A stretch of DNA of 64,000 nt from Planoprotostelium fungivorum (GCA_003024175.1 MDYQ01000441.1:1-64000), one strand, 5' to 3'. Counted from the stretch's first letter, positions 1 to 11,761 are shown. Notes: a model not told the origin generated them from the letters alone. Translations and numbers: made by a program.

Positions 1-307
1 GGACCTTCCATCGTCCACAGAAAGTGCTTCTAAACAGCCACTCTGAATCGACATATAAAAATGTAACTCTAAGATGACTCTCGAACTTGTGTGTACTGTA
101 TGGGTAGTGATTGATGGGAATGGCGGACGCCTCGTGTGATTGTGAACTGAGGAGTGGTGCGCGGTGGTGTAGTCGCTGTTTACGAATTTGTTTGTTTCTG
201 AAAAGTCATCTTATTTACGGGTCACGTGGCAGTATAGAAACCATCGTCTCACAAAGTCGATCATCAGCTCGCATCACCAGCATCAACACAATAACTTAAA
301 GATAATC

Positions 308-1211
308 ATGTCCCTCGTACTATATGGATCGATTGTATCTCCCAACAGTGAGTTTGAGATCACATCTAATCGTCACTGAGATTTTTAACAGCCTGGCGAA
401 CAGTAATCACTCTCCATGAAAAGGGGTCAGTTCTGTCGTTTTCACGTTATGTAATCGTGATGTCGTCATCTCTGATCGAAATTCAGTCTGTCCTTTACGT
501 TAGAAATGCCGCCGGGTGGATTAAAGAGTAAAGAACACCTGTCGTTGAATAGGAGGGGACAGATACCCATATTGAAAGATGGAGACGTTGTTGTCAACGA
601 ATCCATCGCTCAGATGATCTACCTCGATGCCCACCACGAGGGAACGAAACAGCTCACACCGAAAGAGAAATCACAACATGCAATCTTTCTGGTAATGAAA
701 CGATCAAAAGAGGACAACAGATGACATTTATTACAGGCCAGGCTGATGGAAGTGAACAATCTGACGATGGCTTACGGTCCTATCATGTTCAAAGGGCTCT
801 TTGGACAAGGTCAAACGACGAGAGAGCAAGTTCTCATGTTGATGGGAGAGCTTAACATCTGGAATAGCTATGCTGAGGTGAGCTCATTTCTATCGATACA
901 TCATTCTCAGTCGATGTGTCGCAGCAATCAGAGTGGCTTGCCGGTCAAGACATATCACTCGTTGATATTGCTGCATTTCCTTCGATTGCAGGCTGCATCT
1001 TCATCGGTATTCAATTAGAAAAAACATATCCCAGGTGAGAATCAGTCCTCATCGACTTCATTCAGAAGGTGGCTGATCGTCCAACAGTCTTTACAAGTGG
1101 TACGCAAAGATGTGTGAGAGAGATTCTGTCAAGAACACATGGCCCTTTAAAGACATGTACTCTAGACCTCACAGTGTCCCTGCCATCACTTCACTGTACC
1201 AGTCTCTGTGA
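308..1211 (+). CDS. Glutathione S-transferase family protein
   Basis: Cytosolic GST of about 215 residues, expected to conjugate glutathione to electrophiles. Splicing six exons gives one frame. The thioredoxin-like N-terminal domain starts MSLVLYGS, continues with TLHEKGLSFTLE, and has the glutathione-site segment GQIPILKDGDVVVNES (cis-Pro and the Glu-Ser pair). The all-helical C-terminal domain carries DISLVDIAAFP, the N-capping and hydrophobic staple region of GSTs, and ends SLYKWYAKMCERDSVK. Introns begin GTGAG, GTCAG or GTAAT and are mostly 40-60 bases. The fourth acceptor was chosen as the cag at about 916 because only it keeps the LAGQDISLVDI frame. An AATAAA lies 2 bases after the stop. 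The class (zeta, theta or other) is not clear. Confidence 0.93.
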
Positions 1212-1309
1212 AGAATAAAATGAAATAAATTATTGGCAAGCACTCGTGGAAAATACGTTTGGGTTCCACAACATCGGCTGCCATCTTTTGGAAAAAGAAA
1301 GAGGCACAG

Positions 1310-3082
1310 ATGAAGAGGAGGGAAGAGAGGAAGAGCGTCGCTCCTGCAGAGCAGGAGGGACCACGTATACTGAAGGAGAGAGAAGTGGTAGGATTGTTTA
1401 TGTCAGCTGGTATCTTGGATTCTGTGGCGAAATCACTCATCAAGACTCACCATGGACTTCTGACTCTGAACGAAACACAAGGAGAAGATTTCAAAGCTGT
1501 TTTAAGAGAGGTGGCTCCTCGCAATGGATGTCACTTCTAACGTAATACAGGCACTGAACGTGATCGATCGAGAGGGAGTGCCCGCTTCCATCTTCGATGG
1601 TGAGTTCGTAGATCATATGACATCCAATTGGATTGCAAAGGATCTGAATTGACAACAGAATCGAGTAACAAAAATGTTACTCAGGCCGCCATTTTGGCTT
1701 CCGACATCGTCCCTGGCTCTGCTTCAAAGAAGAAGGTGGCATTGTCTCTAATCGTCCTCCTCTGACGAGATCAGGTGCAATTATGTAAAGTTTGTAGAGA
1801 TACCGGTGTGTTACACCCTTCTTATCCAGATAGAATGCAACACTACTTTTCATCAACGAAGGTGGGATGACATTGTCGCCAATTGCATGCCGTTCAGATG
1901 AGAACAGGAATTGAAAGGAACATTGAAAGAAGAAGATTGGCTGTGTCGAAACTGCTGGGCCGATTTCTATCGCGACAACCGTGAATGGATAAAGAACAAT
2001 CCACAAGATGAGCAGGTGAGACTTGAGGAATAAAGAGGACAGACATTGAATCGAAGATGCAGACTGAAGAGGAAGACGCTGCACCCGTGGAAGGCAGAAG
2101 GACGAAGATTCAATTCTTTAAATCCATCTTACCCGTTTTACTGATCATAGCTCAAAATCTACACCCTTCTGCGCTACCTCACAGAAAGATGTTGGTCAGG
2201 TGAACAACCGATCTTCATCTGAATCACTTGTCATCCTTCTTCACATCTCCATCGTCCATCGTGGAGGTGATGAAGCTGATGAGAGATAGATATGTGGCCA
2301 CTGGTGGCATTCAAATCAACCAGATCTCCACGGCTCTCTACCGTCTGAGAAAGATTGGCAGCCATCCCATCGAGACAGAAGACTTTGAAAGAGAGTGTGG
2401 AGTCGGTGAGAGGAATCATTTCATCCAATTGAATCTCTCACTACCGTTCATCTCTTCTCTTGTTGACACCAATGAAAGGTAAATATGCGGATTTATTTGT
2501 CGACTGCAGCTGGGACAAGCACCCCACAGAGAGGGACCTGCTTCACCTTCACGAGGCCGAAAGACAAAAGAAGAAGAAGGAGAGAGAAGAACAAGCCAAG
2601 AAAGAAGAGACAGAGAGACTCCAGAAGGAAGCCGACGAGAAGAGACAAGTGAGGATGCATGATGTCTGATCTCATGTGACACGATGCAGATGGAGAGGGA
2701 GGCGGACAGACAGGAACAATTAGAGAAGGTAGAGAGAGAAGCGAAAGAGAAGTCGAGGGCTACACGTCTTCAGAGAATCCAAGAGGCCAGGAAGAAACAA
2801 GATGCCGAAGACATGGAGCACCGCAAGAAGGTGGATGCCACGAAGGAGAGACAGAGAGAGAAGAAGGAGGCAGACAGAAGGGCCTCGAGAAAGGCAAGAG
2901 AGTCTGAATTGAAGGCGGCAGAGGTGAGGGATTGATGCGGAGGGGAGCTGAAAGAGAGACAGACGACGGCGAAGAATAAAGAGGGTGAATTGAAGACGAA
3001 GCAGGAGGATAGACAGAGGAGGTATAGAATGGAGGCACAACAGAGAGCCGTAGAGAAGAGAACGAAGATGATCGAGATATAA
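1310..3082 (+). CDS. Unknown protein with Cys-pair motifs and long charged coiled coil
   Basis: Not recognised. At least eight exons splice into one frame. The N-terminal third is globular and contains CKVC and, further on, CRNC, a possible zinc-binding pair set. The middle has the hydrophobic run KSILPVLLIIAQNL and a stretch ending DFERECGVG. The rest is a Lys/Glu/Arg-rich helix (EAERQKKKKEREEQ and similar heptads) to the stop, typical of a long coiled coil. DFERECGVG resembles the N-terminal domain of glutaminyl-tRNA synthetase, but no catalytic core follows, so I do not name it so. The open frame extends upstream of the first ATG at 1310 without another ATG; a missed 5' exon is possible. 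It starts about 100 bases after the GST stop, on the same strand. Confidence 0.6.
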
Positions 3083-3499
3083 ACGTTGTTGGGTGTGATG
3101 GATTGATTCATTGAAGAAGATCACGATGAGATGGTTGTTTAAAGCGTTGCTTACTTTGGAGAGAGAGCAGAGAAAGAGGCTGGATGAATAGTCAGGAGAT
3201 CAGACGGAGGAGAAAGAGGAAATGGAAGAAGGCAAGGGTGATTTCAATTTCGACACTCCCACAGTGAACGTTAGTCCATCAGTGTGTAGTGTCTATTTTT
3301 CAACATGTTGGTGTTCCTTCTAACCGGCCATATTGAACGACTACTGATGAATATACAGAGAAACACTCGTTCTAACGTAGCTCCGTTCTGAGCCACCGCT
3401 GTGGCTCCACCGATCCAAAGGCTGCGTCCCGTAAATCATCAATAGCCTCGTACCGCAGCGAGGAATAAGAAAAGGCCAGGCTCCTCTTTATCAAACATT
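3083..3499. other. Gap with no clear gene; one short hairpin
   Basis: Downstream of the coiled-coil gene I see short open stretches rich in Glu/Lys codons (3140-3240), which could be an unspliced tail exon. A 7-bp hairpin (GAGCCAC-CGCT-GTGGCTC) lies at 3390-3407. No tRNA or other RNA could be recognised here. Confidence 0.4.
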
Positions 3500-3739
3500 T
3501 TATTCAACGCAGAATCCACTTGCCTGCCCCACGCGTGGATCATCGATTTGTTTTGATAAGGAAGATAGTCGCAATTTACTTACCTCAACGCCACGGGTCC
3601 TGACTGAGCGAGGACATGATACCGATTTATAACGATGATTACCGAGCGTATCAGATATACCAACAGAATAAAGACGGTAGCTCAGTTCTGAGACGTTGTA
3701 ATTAAGAGCATCTGCAGTCGATCCTCTCCCATTGTACAT
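3500..3739 (-). CDS. Possible small gene, unknown function
   Basis: On the minus strand an ATG at 3739 opens a frame of 52 codons ending RTRGVE. There a GTAAGT donor and a cag acceptor join it to a last exon ASGFCVE followed by TAA. That stop is embedded in an AATAAA, as in several better-supported genes here. No domain was recognised. The open frame continues upstream of this ATG, so the true start may lie in 3740-4046, a 307-base stretch in which I see no other gene. Confidence 0.3.
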   Translation of the reverse strand: MYNGRGSTADALNYNVSELSYRLYSVGISDTLGNHRYKSVSCPRSVRTRGVEVSKLRLSSLSKQIDDPRVGQASGFCVE

Positions 3740-4046
3740 CAAGAGAACAGCAAGAGCTACTCTCCTCACCTCAATAGAACTTCGAAATCTTCCAGTTACA
3801 CAACCACACCCCAGGGTCGATTTTGGCTTAGATGGCTTTCTGTTCGGAATTTGTGCATCTCCGGATCGGTTTCAACAAAAACAGAGAGGGACTTCACTTT
3901 TTCGTTACACGGCAGAGGAGAGAGCAGACGGCCATTGCAACTAGAGAACCCCATAGAGGGTGCTTGGCAACAGCTGACATTCGATCACTTGAATAGGTAT
4001 CATAACTACCTGTTCTCTCATTTTCTAACATGCTCTAGACACGAAA

Positions 4047-6759
4047 ATGGATGAATCTCCCGTCCACAGACACCTTAGCAGAGCATACAAAGCAACAACC
4101 TCTGCAACATCATGTCCATCTCTTAGAACATCTTCTAATGGTATAGAATTCACCGAAGAGAGGAATAGAAACCAGCTGACGGCATCTCTACCGCATAATA
4201 GCTCTGGTTCGACCAGTCTCTTTCAGGCCGTCCGGCTACCACCACCAGCGTCTGCCCCAATGAACGCAAAACAACCTCCATATCGTTCTCTGTCGAGTCT
4301 CAGCAATGGTAGCTCTTTAGGCAGCACATCTCTGGGGTCCATACACGAGAGATTGAAAGAGGTGTGCATCGATTCGAGAGGCGCTTCTTCTTTATCGACA
4401 CAATCTATGCAGTTTCAGACGTGCAGCAGTCCAAATTGGAATGGCATACAGGGAATGAATGGTCCGATTGTGTTATCAGAGAGAGATAATCCTAATAGTC
4501 TGAGCCGCATGGGGAGTCTCAGAGATCTGAGAGAACCAAATCAACAATACGTCCCATCCAGTCTCAGCTCAAGCGTCAACAGTATGACCTCTTTGTCCGC
4601 CAGTTTCACTCCCAGCTCGGTTGGGGGTGAGATCTCCTCCATCTTCCCCAACATCTCTCCTATGCATCATTCAACGTTTGTCTGATTTCCCATTCAGATC
4701 GCATGTCCGAGTTATGCTCAGATAGCAGCACGCGATGGAAGAGAAAGATGGCGGCATGTCGATTGAGGGTGAGACCACTCATTCGATCTCCACTCATTTG
4801 GAAAGGTCCAGACGACCAGTGTCCCCGAAGATCCTTACGAACTGCAAGAGATCGAAGCCGAGTTCGATCAGATGCGACTCATCATGCGAGAGAGAGGCAT
4901 CGACCCCAAAGTCGATCCAGAAGCCTTCTTACCCGAAAATTATCAAAAAAATCGGTGCGGCTCGTTGTAGTGCGACGTCTCACCCCATCAGCTACCACGA
5001 CGTCCTGCCTTATAAGGAGACAAGGGTCAAACTGGACGGAAGTGATGACGGCATCAGCAGCTACATCAACGCCAACTATGTCTATGACAGACAGAACAAG
5101 GCACAGAAGTACATCTGCTGTCAGGCTCCCCTCCCGAAGACCTTCGACGATTTCTGGCGCATGGTGAGCCACCGTCTACACCGTTGTAGATGACCGAACC
5201 CTCAGGTCTGGGAGAAGGACTGTCCGGTGATTGTCATGCTGACCAAGCTGGAAGAGAGGAACACCATCAAGGCTCACGTCTACTGGCCAGAGCCAGGTTC
5301 TCGATTGCAGTACGGACCCTACATGGTCACACACCTTCGCACCACTACACACAAGAAGCGAGAGACTGAGGGTGGTCGGCCCCGGCATTACGGTATATTC
5401 GGTAAGAGGCTGCCTCCCAAGGGAGCCGAGGCCGGTATTGGTCCCACCAGATCTCCACACCCTACCAACCTCAACACGCCCACGAATCCGAATCCATTCG
5501 ACGACGTACCAGGTTCGTCATCTACAACCCGCCATTTCTGATCGAACGCACAGCGGGGGGGACGTTGAGCCATTTTGGTGGGAACGGACCGTTTCCGCAG
5601 TGGAACATGACTAGTGTTCCACCCTCCACTCCCATAGCTAGGTGAGATATCTCATGTACAGATCATCATGATGATCACCCACTGATGTCGTGATGTCTTA
5701 TGAGATGTCGTGAGGGAAGGTACTGATGTGGAATAGTCCCACACCGGCATTGCATAACGTGCAGAACAGCCTCATTGTTGTTCGTAAATTTACCATAGAA
5801 GACGTACGAAGACCTGGTGTCACGAAAGAGGTGAAGAACATTCCATCATCTACATCCTCATCATGTCAATCCACACATCAATTCAAACATGGCATCCATC
5901 ATCACACTCGGATCAACGACACATGCATCAAATGACGTGAATTGGACTGAAATAGAACAGGTGATACAGTTACATTACACAGAGTGGCCCGACTTTGGAG
6001 TCCCCGATACGACAGAACAGATGTCCGATTTGATCCGTGAATTAGACATCCGCAAGAAGGGTCTGGACGATCCCATCATCGTACACTGCAGGTGATTCAT
6101 CGCATCGACGATGTGTCCACTCACCATCCTCAGTGCTGGAATCGGTAGAACGGGAACATTCTTAGCCATTCACATGGCCCTGCAGCAGGTGAGAAGAGAA
6201 TGAAACAAGTCGATAGAGATATCAAAGAGAAATAGAAGAGATGAAAAGATAGAAAAGAAATAGAAGAGATGATAAGAGGAAATATCTCATTGCACAGATA
6301 GAGAGACGATAGAATGGAAGAGTGAGATACTGAAGAGAGTGCAGGTGGCGACGAGTGCCAGTCCAAGCATCGACGTGTTTGAGACCGTGTTGAATCTCCG
6401 AGTGCAGAGGACAGGTATGGTTCAGTCGAAGGACCAGTACAAGTTTGTGTACATCACCATCAAAGACATGCTCATGCGCAAGTATGATCGCATTCAGATC
6501 AAGAACTACCGCAGAGATTTTTTCAATTTGACGCACCACACGAAAACAGACCACATTCGAAATTTTATAGAGAAGGTGAGACTCAACACGATCACGTGAT
6601 CACATCGCATCACGAAACGTCCAATGATGATGGAGATCTGATGGATGATAGGTTCCTAAGAACAGACCGCGGAGAAGTGCATCGGAGCCCATTCTCCATC
6701 GAAAGTGGGAGAAACTGATCGAGGAAGAGGAATTACCCCTGAGATTAGAGGAAATGTAA
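4047..6759 (+). CDS. Protein tyrosine phosphatase, classical, with Ser-rich N-terminus
   Basis: Classical Cys-based tyrosine phosphatase, which removes phosphate from phosphotyrosine in proteins. The first exon codes about 190 Ser/Pro/Asn-rich, probably disordered residues. The catalytic domain follows in canonical order: KNRYHDVLPY (phosphotyrosine loop), YINANYV, EWPDFGVP (WPD loop with the general-acid Asp), HCSAGIGRTGT (P-loop with catalytic Cys and Arg, split by an intron after the Cys) and the Q-loop region LRVQRTGMVQSKDQY. All key residues are present, so it should be active. About 70 residues rich in Pro, Gly and Asn are inserted between YGPYMVTHL and SLIVVRKFT, where most family members have a short turn. 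The C-terminal tail is basic then acidic and ends at TAA 6757-6759. No membrane segment or signal peptide is seen. Confidence 0.95.
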
Positions 6760-7677
6760 ATAGGAAGGGCGTGTGCCAATTTCGAAGAGTTTGAGGGAGA
6801 GGAGAGGCCGAATCAAATCTGGGTTTTGATTTCAGAATACAATCCATTCTCTCCCAAACGTCGTTCATTCTCTTGCATTCTTCTCTGTTCCCCCCTTGGG
6901 CGAGCAGATCTGCATCGTCGCGGACAACAATGCTCAAACGTGTATACTCGATCAAACAGCCTCTTCACCACGAATCCAAATTGCACGCGACCAAGCACAT
7001 GAGCCAGAATGCCAAGGTGAGTCCATTCCCCCATCTCGAATCAATCATTTCGTGGATGGATTATTTGCATGATTTTTTGTCAATTCCTCTGCAACAAACT
7101 AGTTTCAACGTGTTATATAAAGATTCTCTCACTCTCAATAAGGGGATCCCAGATGCGTAGGGATGGATGGATAGATGATGTAAGTTCAAGACCTCTTCTA
7201 CTGATAAGGGGCTTTGTACAATCCCTTTTTATTACACAATACAATGATGTCCTCATGATGAGTGTTGCTTCTTCAAGGCCCCCTGAACAAACCTTCACAC
7301 TCCATCAGAGATTGAAAGAAGTTCTCACTTGCTGTCTCTGTGGATCCATAGATTCTGTTGAGAGCTCGTGGCTCCAGCTCAGGTTCCATCATCGTCACAT
7401 TGCCTCGGTGATGCAGTGAACCTGATTAGGTGAAAGATGACCTGCGGGTACACTGCACTCCCTACTTCCAATGCAGTTCTGGGTGTATCTGGCTCTAATC
7501 TACCCATATGAGCGAGACATCTCCATAGAAGGCAAGACGGCAACCTATGAGGGGCGTCAGATGACTATATAAAAACGACACTAAACAGTAGGATTCTTTA
7601 CCTCTTCAGGAGAACTTCCTGTCATACGGTGTCCATATCGCATCCCTCGTATCTTCTCAACGACTGTGCCCTCGTTA
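6760..7677. promoter_or_regulatory. Mostly gene-free stretch with a possible exon and a TATA-like box
   Basis: After the phosphatase stop there is a pyrimidine-rich acceptor (about 6870-6908), an open stretch to a GTGAG donor at 7018, and no convincing continuation. It may be an alternative or orphan exon. A TATATAAAA-like sequence at about 7566-7574 on the plus strand precedes the open frame at 7678. Nothing else is supported. Confidence 0.3.
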
Positions 7678-8013
7678 ATGCTGGTTCAGTCATTCGTGAT
7701 CTCACCAGAGTTGAGGCACGATTCTCGACAGGGATTGCATCTTACCTTTGATCGCGAGAACTGGAATGATTTTTCCAAGTTAGAAAGGAGGCAGAACGCC
7801 CCTCAGAGGAAGAGACCTCTGACCAACTTCTCTAAGGAAGCTACCCCTGCCAATGACAGGACGCACATGTTTTTTTCAAACAAAACGATCGAAGGGGTAC
7901 TGACGTGGTCCGGAGCAGTCTATTATTCGGAATTCGGACGCGGAACTACAACACAAAATATATTTTTGTGTATTTATCGTACATTTGCTCCCTACACGAT
8001 CAGGTCTCATTGA
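7678..8013 (+). CDS. Uncertain open frame, unknown function
   Basis: A 111-codon uninterrupted frame starts MLVQSFVISPE about 100 bases after a TATA-like box and ends at TGA 8011-8013. It has no signal peptide, no membrane segment and no domain I recognise, and it is fairly basic. Its 3' end overlaps that of the minus-strand gene below by about 14 bases, so the two would be convergent. It may be chance. Confidence 0.25.
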   Translation: MLVQSFVISPELRHDSRQGLHLTFDRENWNDFSKLERRQNAPQRKRPLTNFSKEATPANDRTHMFFSNKTIEGVLTWSGAVYYSEFGRGTTTQNIFLCIYRTFAPYTIRSH

Positions 8014-8388
8014 GGGCAAACTTCCTCAAGGGAACGAATCCAGGCCACCTTGAATGCCTTGGATACGTGTTGTCAAAGGTGATCTTGAGGGTCGATCCCT
8101 TCTCAATGGCGGCGTCAATGATGGCAGGCAGGTGAGAGTTTCGAGCCGTCATGTGAGGGTAGCAGCAGACGAAGCCTGACGCCTTTCCACAGCAGGTTGA
8201 ACAGAGAGGGCCGCTGAAGTTCCTGCAGTCCTTGTTGCCGGACTTGAGTTCCTCAACTCCGTCTGTTCACGATGTAAGTAGCGAGTCTCTGTATATTATC
8301 GTATGAGCTGTAAGCCTCTTCACCACAAGTGTTCACCAACAGCTGAATGGCGATCTTGACCCAAAAACAACGACAAAAGATGGAACAT
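8000..8388 (-). CDS. Small cysteine-rich protein, possibly secreted
   Basis: A minus-strand ATG at 8386-8388 opens MFHLLSLFLG, a weak signal-peptide-like start. A 73-base intron (donor gtgaac, acceptor acag) joins this to an exon with the dense Cys block CRNFSGPLCSTCCGKASGF followed by VCCYPHMTARN, ending FALNET and TGA. The total is about 108 residues with six Cys within 30 residues, which suggests disulphides or a metal site. The second exon is a clean open frame and is better supported than the first. Family not recognised. Confidence 0.45.
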
Positions 8389-8809
8389 GAACGTATCCCA
8401 TAGTCAAAACAGCCTGCCGCGTCTAGCGTTGGAAACTTTTGGCCCAAATTATTCCACGGACCCCATTTTTCAGATATTCCGAAACAGAGAGGAGATTTGT
8501 AGATCGTCTCCCGTGTCGGAATGTGAACATTTCCTCCGTTCCGACTTTCCTGAAAAGAGCGGGACCCATCGAAAAGGTAGGAATTCAAGCACCGCGGATA
8601 ATATGTTTCGAATAGAGCTCACTCTTCTGGTTGCGACCCCCAGACGTCGTGTCGGTTATATACGAGGATACTGCGGTAGGGAGACGAAGCTCCGATCGGA
8701 AATCGGGTTCACAAGAATTGTCGGAGACAGGAAGAAGTCGTTTGCTCTTTGAAGTTATAGCCCCCGCGCGGCCCGTACCCATCAACACCTCATCCTTCCT
8801 ACAATCACC

Positions 8810-9616
8810 ATGAGGCTCATCATCTTCTCTCGCAATCTGACCGGCCAGTCAGAGGAAAAGTTCTATCACGAGTTTCACGATGTCCACGCAGAGCAGACGT
8901 CGAACATTGCGGCCAATACAGGCATCCTGCACCAATACATCCAGGGCTACGCTGCAAACGTAAGAAATGCTAATCCCAATCTCTCTACTCCTCTGCCCGT
9001 CCGTGCGGAGATCGTCAGCTCCGCCTTGCTCACCTGGCCGTCCATCAAGGTGATGCGTGGCCTGTTCAGCTCCAGCGGATACCAAAAGTCGGCTGGTGCA
9101 CACCACTTTGCAGAGTCAGACATGGTCTTCGCCACCGAGAACCTTGAGCCAGAGCCAGCTGGAGTGCGAACGTCGAGCCAGGTGATGCTCCACCTCCTGC
9201 TCAAACCCTGCGGTGATTCAGCGACATTCAAATCCAAGTGGGACTCTCATGCGGACCTTGTACGCGCTCTGCCTAGCCGTCCAACCCTCTACCAGCGTCA
9301 TCTCTCCGTACCCCTCACGAGGGAGCAGGCCACGCAACTTTACCAAGGCACGCAGTTCGCCGTGGGCGAAGGCGACAGGATCGACGGGGGCGTCGAAGAG
9401 TTTGTCTTCGACTCATCGGCCCACATGAATACCTTCCTTGAAGCTTTTAGTCAAAAGCTGAAGGACTCTTACTGCAATTTTGTCGACGACTCCGCCAGCT
9501 TTGCACTCGTTTTTGAACAGACGATTGTCTATGGCCCACAGAGGGGCTTGTACCAGACCATCGTGGGAAAGGCTATTGGAACGGCTCTTTTGATCAAAGA
9601 TACTTTGGGATTGTAG
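8810..9616 (+). CDS. EthD-like (dimeric alpha-beta barrel) protein
   Basis: Single-exon gene of 268 residues. The N-terminus MRLIIFSRNLTGQSEEKF with HDVHAEQ a little further on matches the start of EthD-type stress-responsive alpha-beta barrel proteins, where a beta strand is followed by a helix and a His-containing HxxHA segment. A second related half may lie around residues 130-240 (VMLHLLLKPCGDSATFKSKW...), as expected for a tandem ferredoxin-like fold. Fungal relatives occur next to degradation or pigment genes, but nothing here points to a pathway. An AATAAA lies at 9665-9670, 49 bases after the stop. It has no introns, unlike most neighbours. Confidence 0.72.
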   Translation: MRLIIFSRNLTGQSEEKFYHEFHDVHAEQTSNIAANTGILHQYIQGYAANVRNANPNLSTPLPVRAEIVSSALLTWPSIKVMRGLFSSSGYQKSAGAHHFAESDMVFATENLEPEPAGVRTSSQVMLHLLLKPCGDSATFKSKWDSHADLVRALPSRPTLYQRHLSVPLTREQATQLYQGTQFAVGEGDRIDGGVEEFVFDSSAHMNTFLEAFSQKLKDSYCNFVDDSASFALVFEQTIVYGPQRGLYQTIVGKAIGTALLIKDTLGL

Positions 9617-9725
9617 GCGCTTAACCCTTTAACTGCTGGCACTCGTCTCCCCATACAACACAACAATAAAATTTCGACACACAACGTTTTTATGGCCAAG
9701 TTCGCGATCAGCCGTTCCACCGTTT

Positions 9726-10050
9726 TTATCTATCAACGTTGACATTCTTGAAAAGATCCTGTAGGTGTTCGATTGTGTCCACATCATCTGCATTATCATC
9801 CTCCTCATCGGCCAATTCGAGACAACCCACAAGTGCGATCACATCTGGGTCTACGTCATCTCCCCTGGTCGCTCTTGAGTATGATCTGAGGAGAGACGAT
9901 CTCCTGACGTTGCGTCAGAGTGACCTCTCAATCACAAATTACCTCCTCTCGCATTCTGCGCTGAATGTGCGCTGCCCATCTCTCTCACCGTTGTCGTGGA
10001 AACTGATGTTCCAATTCTCCAGAAAGGCAAATGACGACGTGATGCGGGGG
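9726..10050 (-). CDS. Possible small gene with acidic C-terminus
   Basis: A minus-strand frame runs from about 10050 to TAA at 9726-9728 with one intron (donor gtaattt, acceptor gtcag). Its end is strongly acidic: LADEEDDNADDVDTIEHL then QDLFKNVNVDR. A TATATAAAA box lies at 10086-10094 in the right orientation about 40 bases upstream. No in-frame ATG is visible at the start, so the 5' end is unresolved. No family recognised. Confidence 0.35.
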
Positions 10051-10237
10051 AGCGATGAATGATCTTCAGGTAATGAGGAGAGATGTTTTATATAGAGGAA
10101 ATGATTTTACAAGAACAGTCAGACGATCAACAAAAAGTCGACGATTGCACGACAATATATCGACAAATGTCAGCATCTATACGAGATTACAACGTGCCTC
10201 ATCTCTTACAATGAAGGATAGGATCGATACGAGTACT

Positions 10238-11391
10238 TTATCTCTTAAAGTAGTTGTCGTTCATGTTTCCTTGACCCTTCGGATGCTCATCCTTCCAGTC
10301 ATCCCACTCCCTCTTCTTTCTCGTCTCCTCCTCCGTCTCTTCGTCCTTATTCTTCTCCTTCTTCTTCTGTGGTGGTTGGTTCACGGTGCCCGGCCCAGGC
10401 AAGAGACCCAACTCGATCTGCTGATCGGCCCACTCCTCGATGGTCATGGTGGGGAGGTTCCAGCTGGGCTTAAAGACACCCTCTTGAAACTCTTGTCTCT
10501 TCGTCTTAGAGGGGAGTAAGGTGAAGTTTTGAAACTGGCTCTGCTGTTGAGTGGGTGGCTCTCGGATGAGTTTCCCGCCATTTTTGAGTTTCATCTCTTC
10601 GATCTGCTGCAGCATGTCGGCCTCATTGTCTATGGCGCTGATCTCTTCGACTGCCTTTGTGCAGCCCAAACCGAGGATGAGCTTGTAGATGTCTCTCTGT
10701 CTCTCTTCATCGTCGACAGTGTCATCTTCGACTGTGAGGATGTATCCGTTTCTCTGTTGTCTCTCCTTCTTTTCGTTACTTCTGTTCAACTCCTGTGCAA
10801 TTGTGAATTGAAGAACATCACGTGATAATGGATGCAATCACATCTAATCTGCGAGAAGCTTCTTTCTCTCTCTTGTATCTGGCAATCTTCTCTTCCCTCA
10901 GTTTGTCTTTCTGTGGCTTCTCTCTGTGAAAGATCTCTTTATCCTCTTCGTGGATGAGATTATACTGCTCGCATTGGTTTAAGAAGATCTGAAGGCATTT
11001 CTGTCGTATGTCGGTTCATCGTCTCTGGTATGTAATGATTCACCTTGGCCGTCTTCAAATTTGTTTGTCTGTCACCTGTAGTTCTTTTCAGAAGTAAAAG
11101 CCCAAGATAGTATTCGGATAAGATGAATCTACGAAGGCGTTAGAGATTTACATGATGATGGTGTCCCCTACCTGAGATGGGTCGTCTGTACATCTTCTAA
11201 CGTCTCATTTGTAGAGAATAATTGGGCTGAGCGTGAGTATTGTCCAACATTGACGAGAGCAGCGATGGCGGCCTCGACCCGATTCTGATATTCTTCGCTG
11301 GGAGGGGAAATGGATGTTTCTTCCAAGAAACGGAACGTGCTCTCTCCCTCTCGGTATAACTCGTTGACAGATAGACCGTCGGTGTCACTCA
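10238..11391 (-). CDS. IGBP1: IGBP1/TAP42 family PP2A-binding regulatory protein
   Basis: Homologue of alpha4/TAP42, which binds and stabilises the catalytic subunit of PP2A-type phosphatases and links them to TOR signalling. Four or five exons splice to about 330 residues. The start MSDTDGLSVNELYREGE is followed by the helical N-terminal domain (ISPPSEEYQNRVEAAI, then YYLGLLLLKRTTGDRQ and CLQIFLNQCEQYNLI), the conserved EEKIARYKREKE segment, and the C-terminal family signature EWDDWKDEHPKGQGN before the stop. The first exon is 11391-11172. The intron before ELNRSNEK removes an otherwise open stretch; I chose it because KEASRRLDELNR matches family spacing. The protein is soluble with no targeting signal. 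Confidence 0.92.
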
Positions 11392-11761
11392 TTCTTGTGC
11401 TTGAGGTGATCTGTGATCTCGAAAAATGTGGGCTCAATTGTAGTGGCGGAACATACGCACGAAGGGATTGCTCTGTTTGGCTCTCCTTTATCTTCGCTGG
11501 TGTCATTAACAAGCCTTTATAATGGTGCTGCCTTGGAGAAATTCGTGTCATCTGCCGTTTTCGTTGCACACGAAGTCATCCAAGAGTACACTGTACTACA
11601 AGAGTGGTTGAATCACTGTGACGATGAGATGGCATCAAGCCTATGTCATATATCGACAGATTGTTCACAAGGTCCTTGAGTCTAATTTAGTCCTTGATTC
11701 CGCAATTTGTCATGCTGTGAATATGACCGCATATATTCGTACCGGATTGTAGATCGTAAAA

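Noticed and set aside
2395-2480. DFERECGVG resembling the glutaminyl-tRNA synthetase N-terminal domain
   Set aside because: Only about ten residues match, and no HIGH or KMSKS motif or catalytic core follows; a long coiled coil does.
2934-2960. A 24-base intron
   Set aside because: A 39-base choice with a proper cag acceptor keeps frame. Similar very short candidates elsewhere also had longer, better alternatives.
3390-3480. A small structured RNA
   Set aside because: There is a 7-bp hairpin, but no box motifs, polymerase III signals or known snRNA sequence could be recognised.
8849-9237. Long minus-strand frames opposite the EthD-like gene
   Set aside because: They are shadows of the well-supported plus-strand frame and have no domain.
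11413-11679. Plus-strand 88-codon frame upstream of IGBP1
   Set aside because: It covers the IGBP1 promoter and first exon on the other strand, with no domain and no splice partner.
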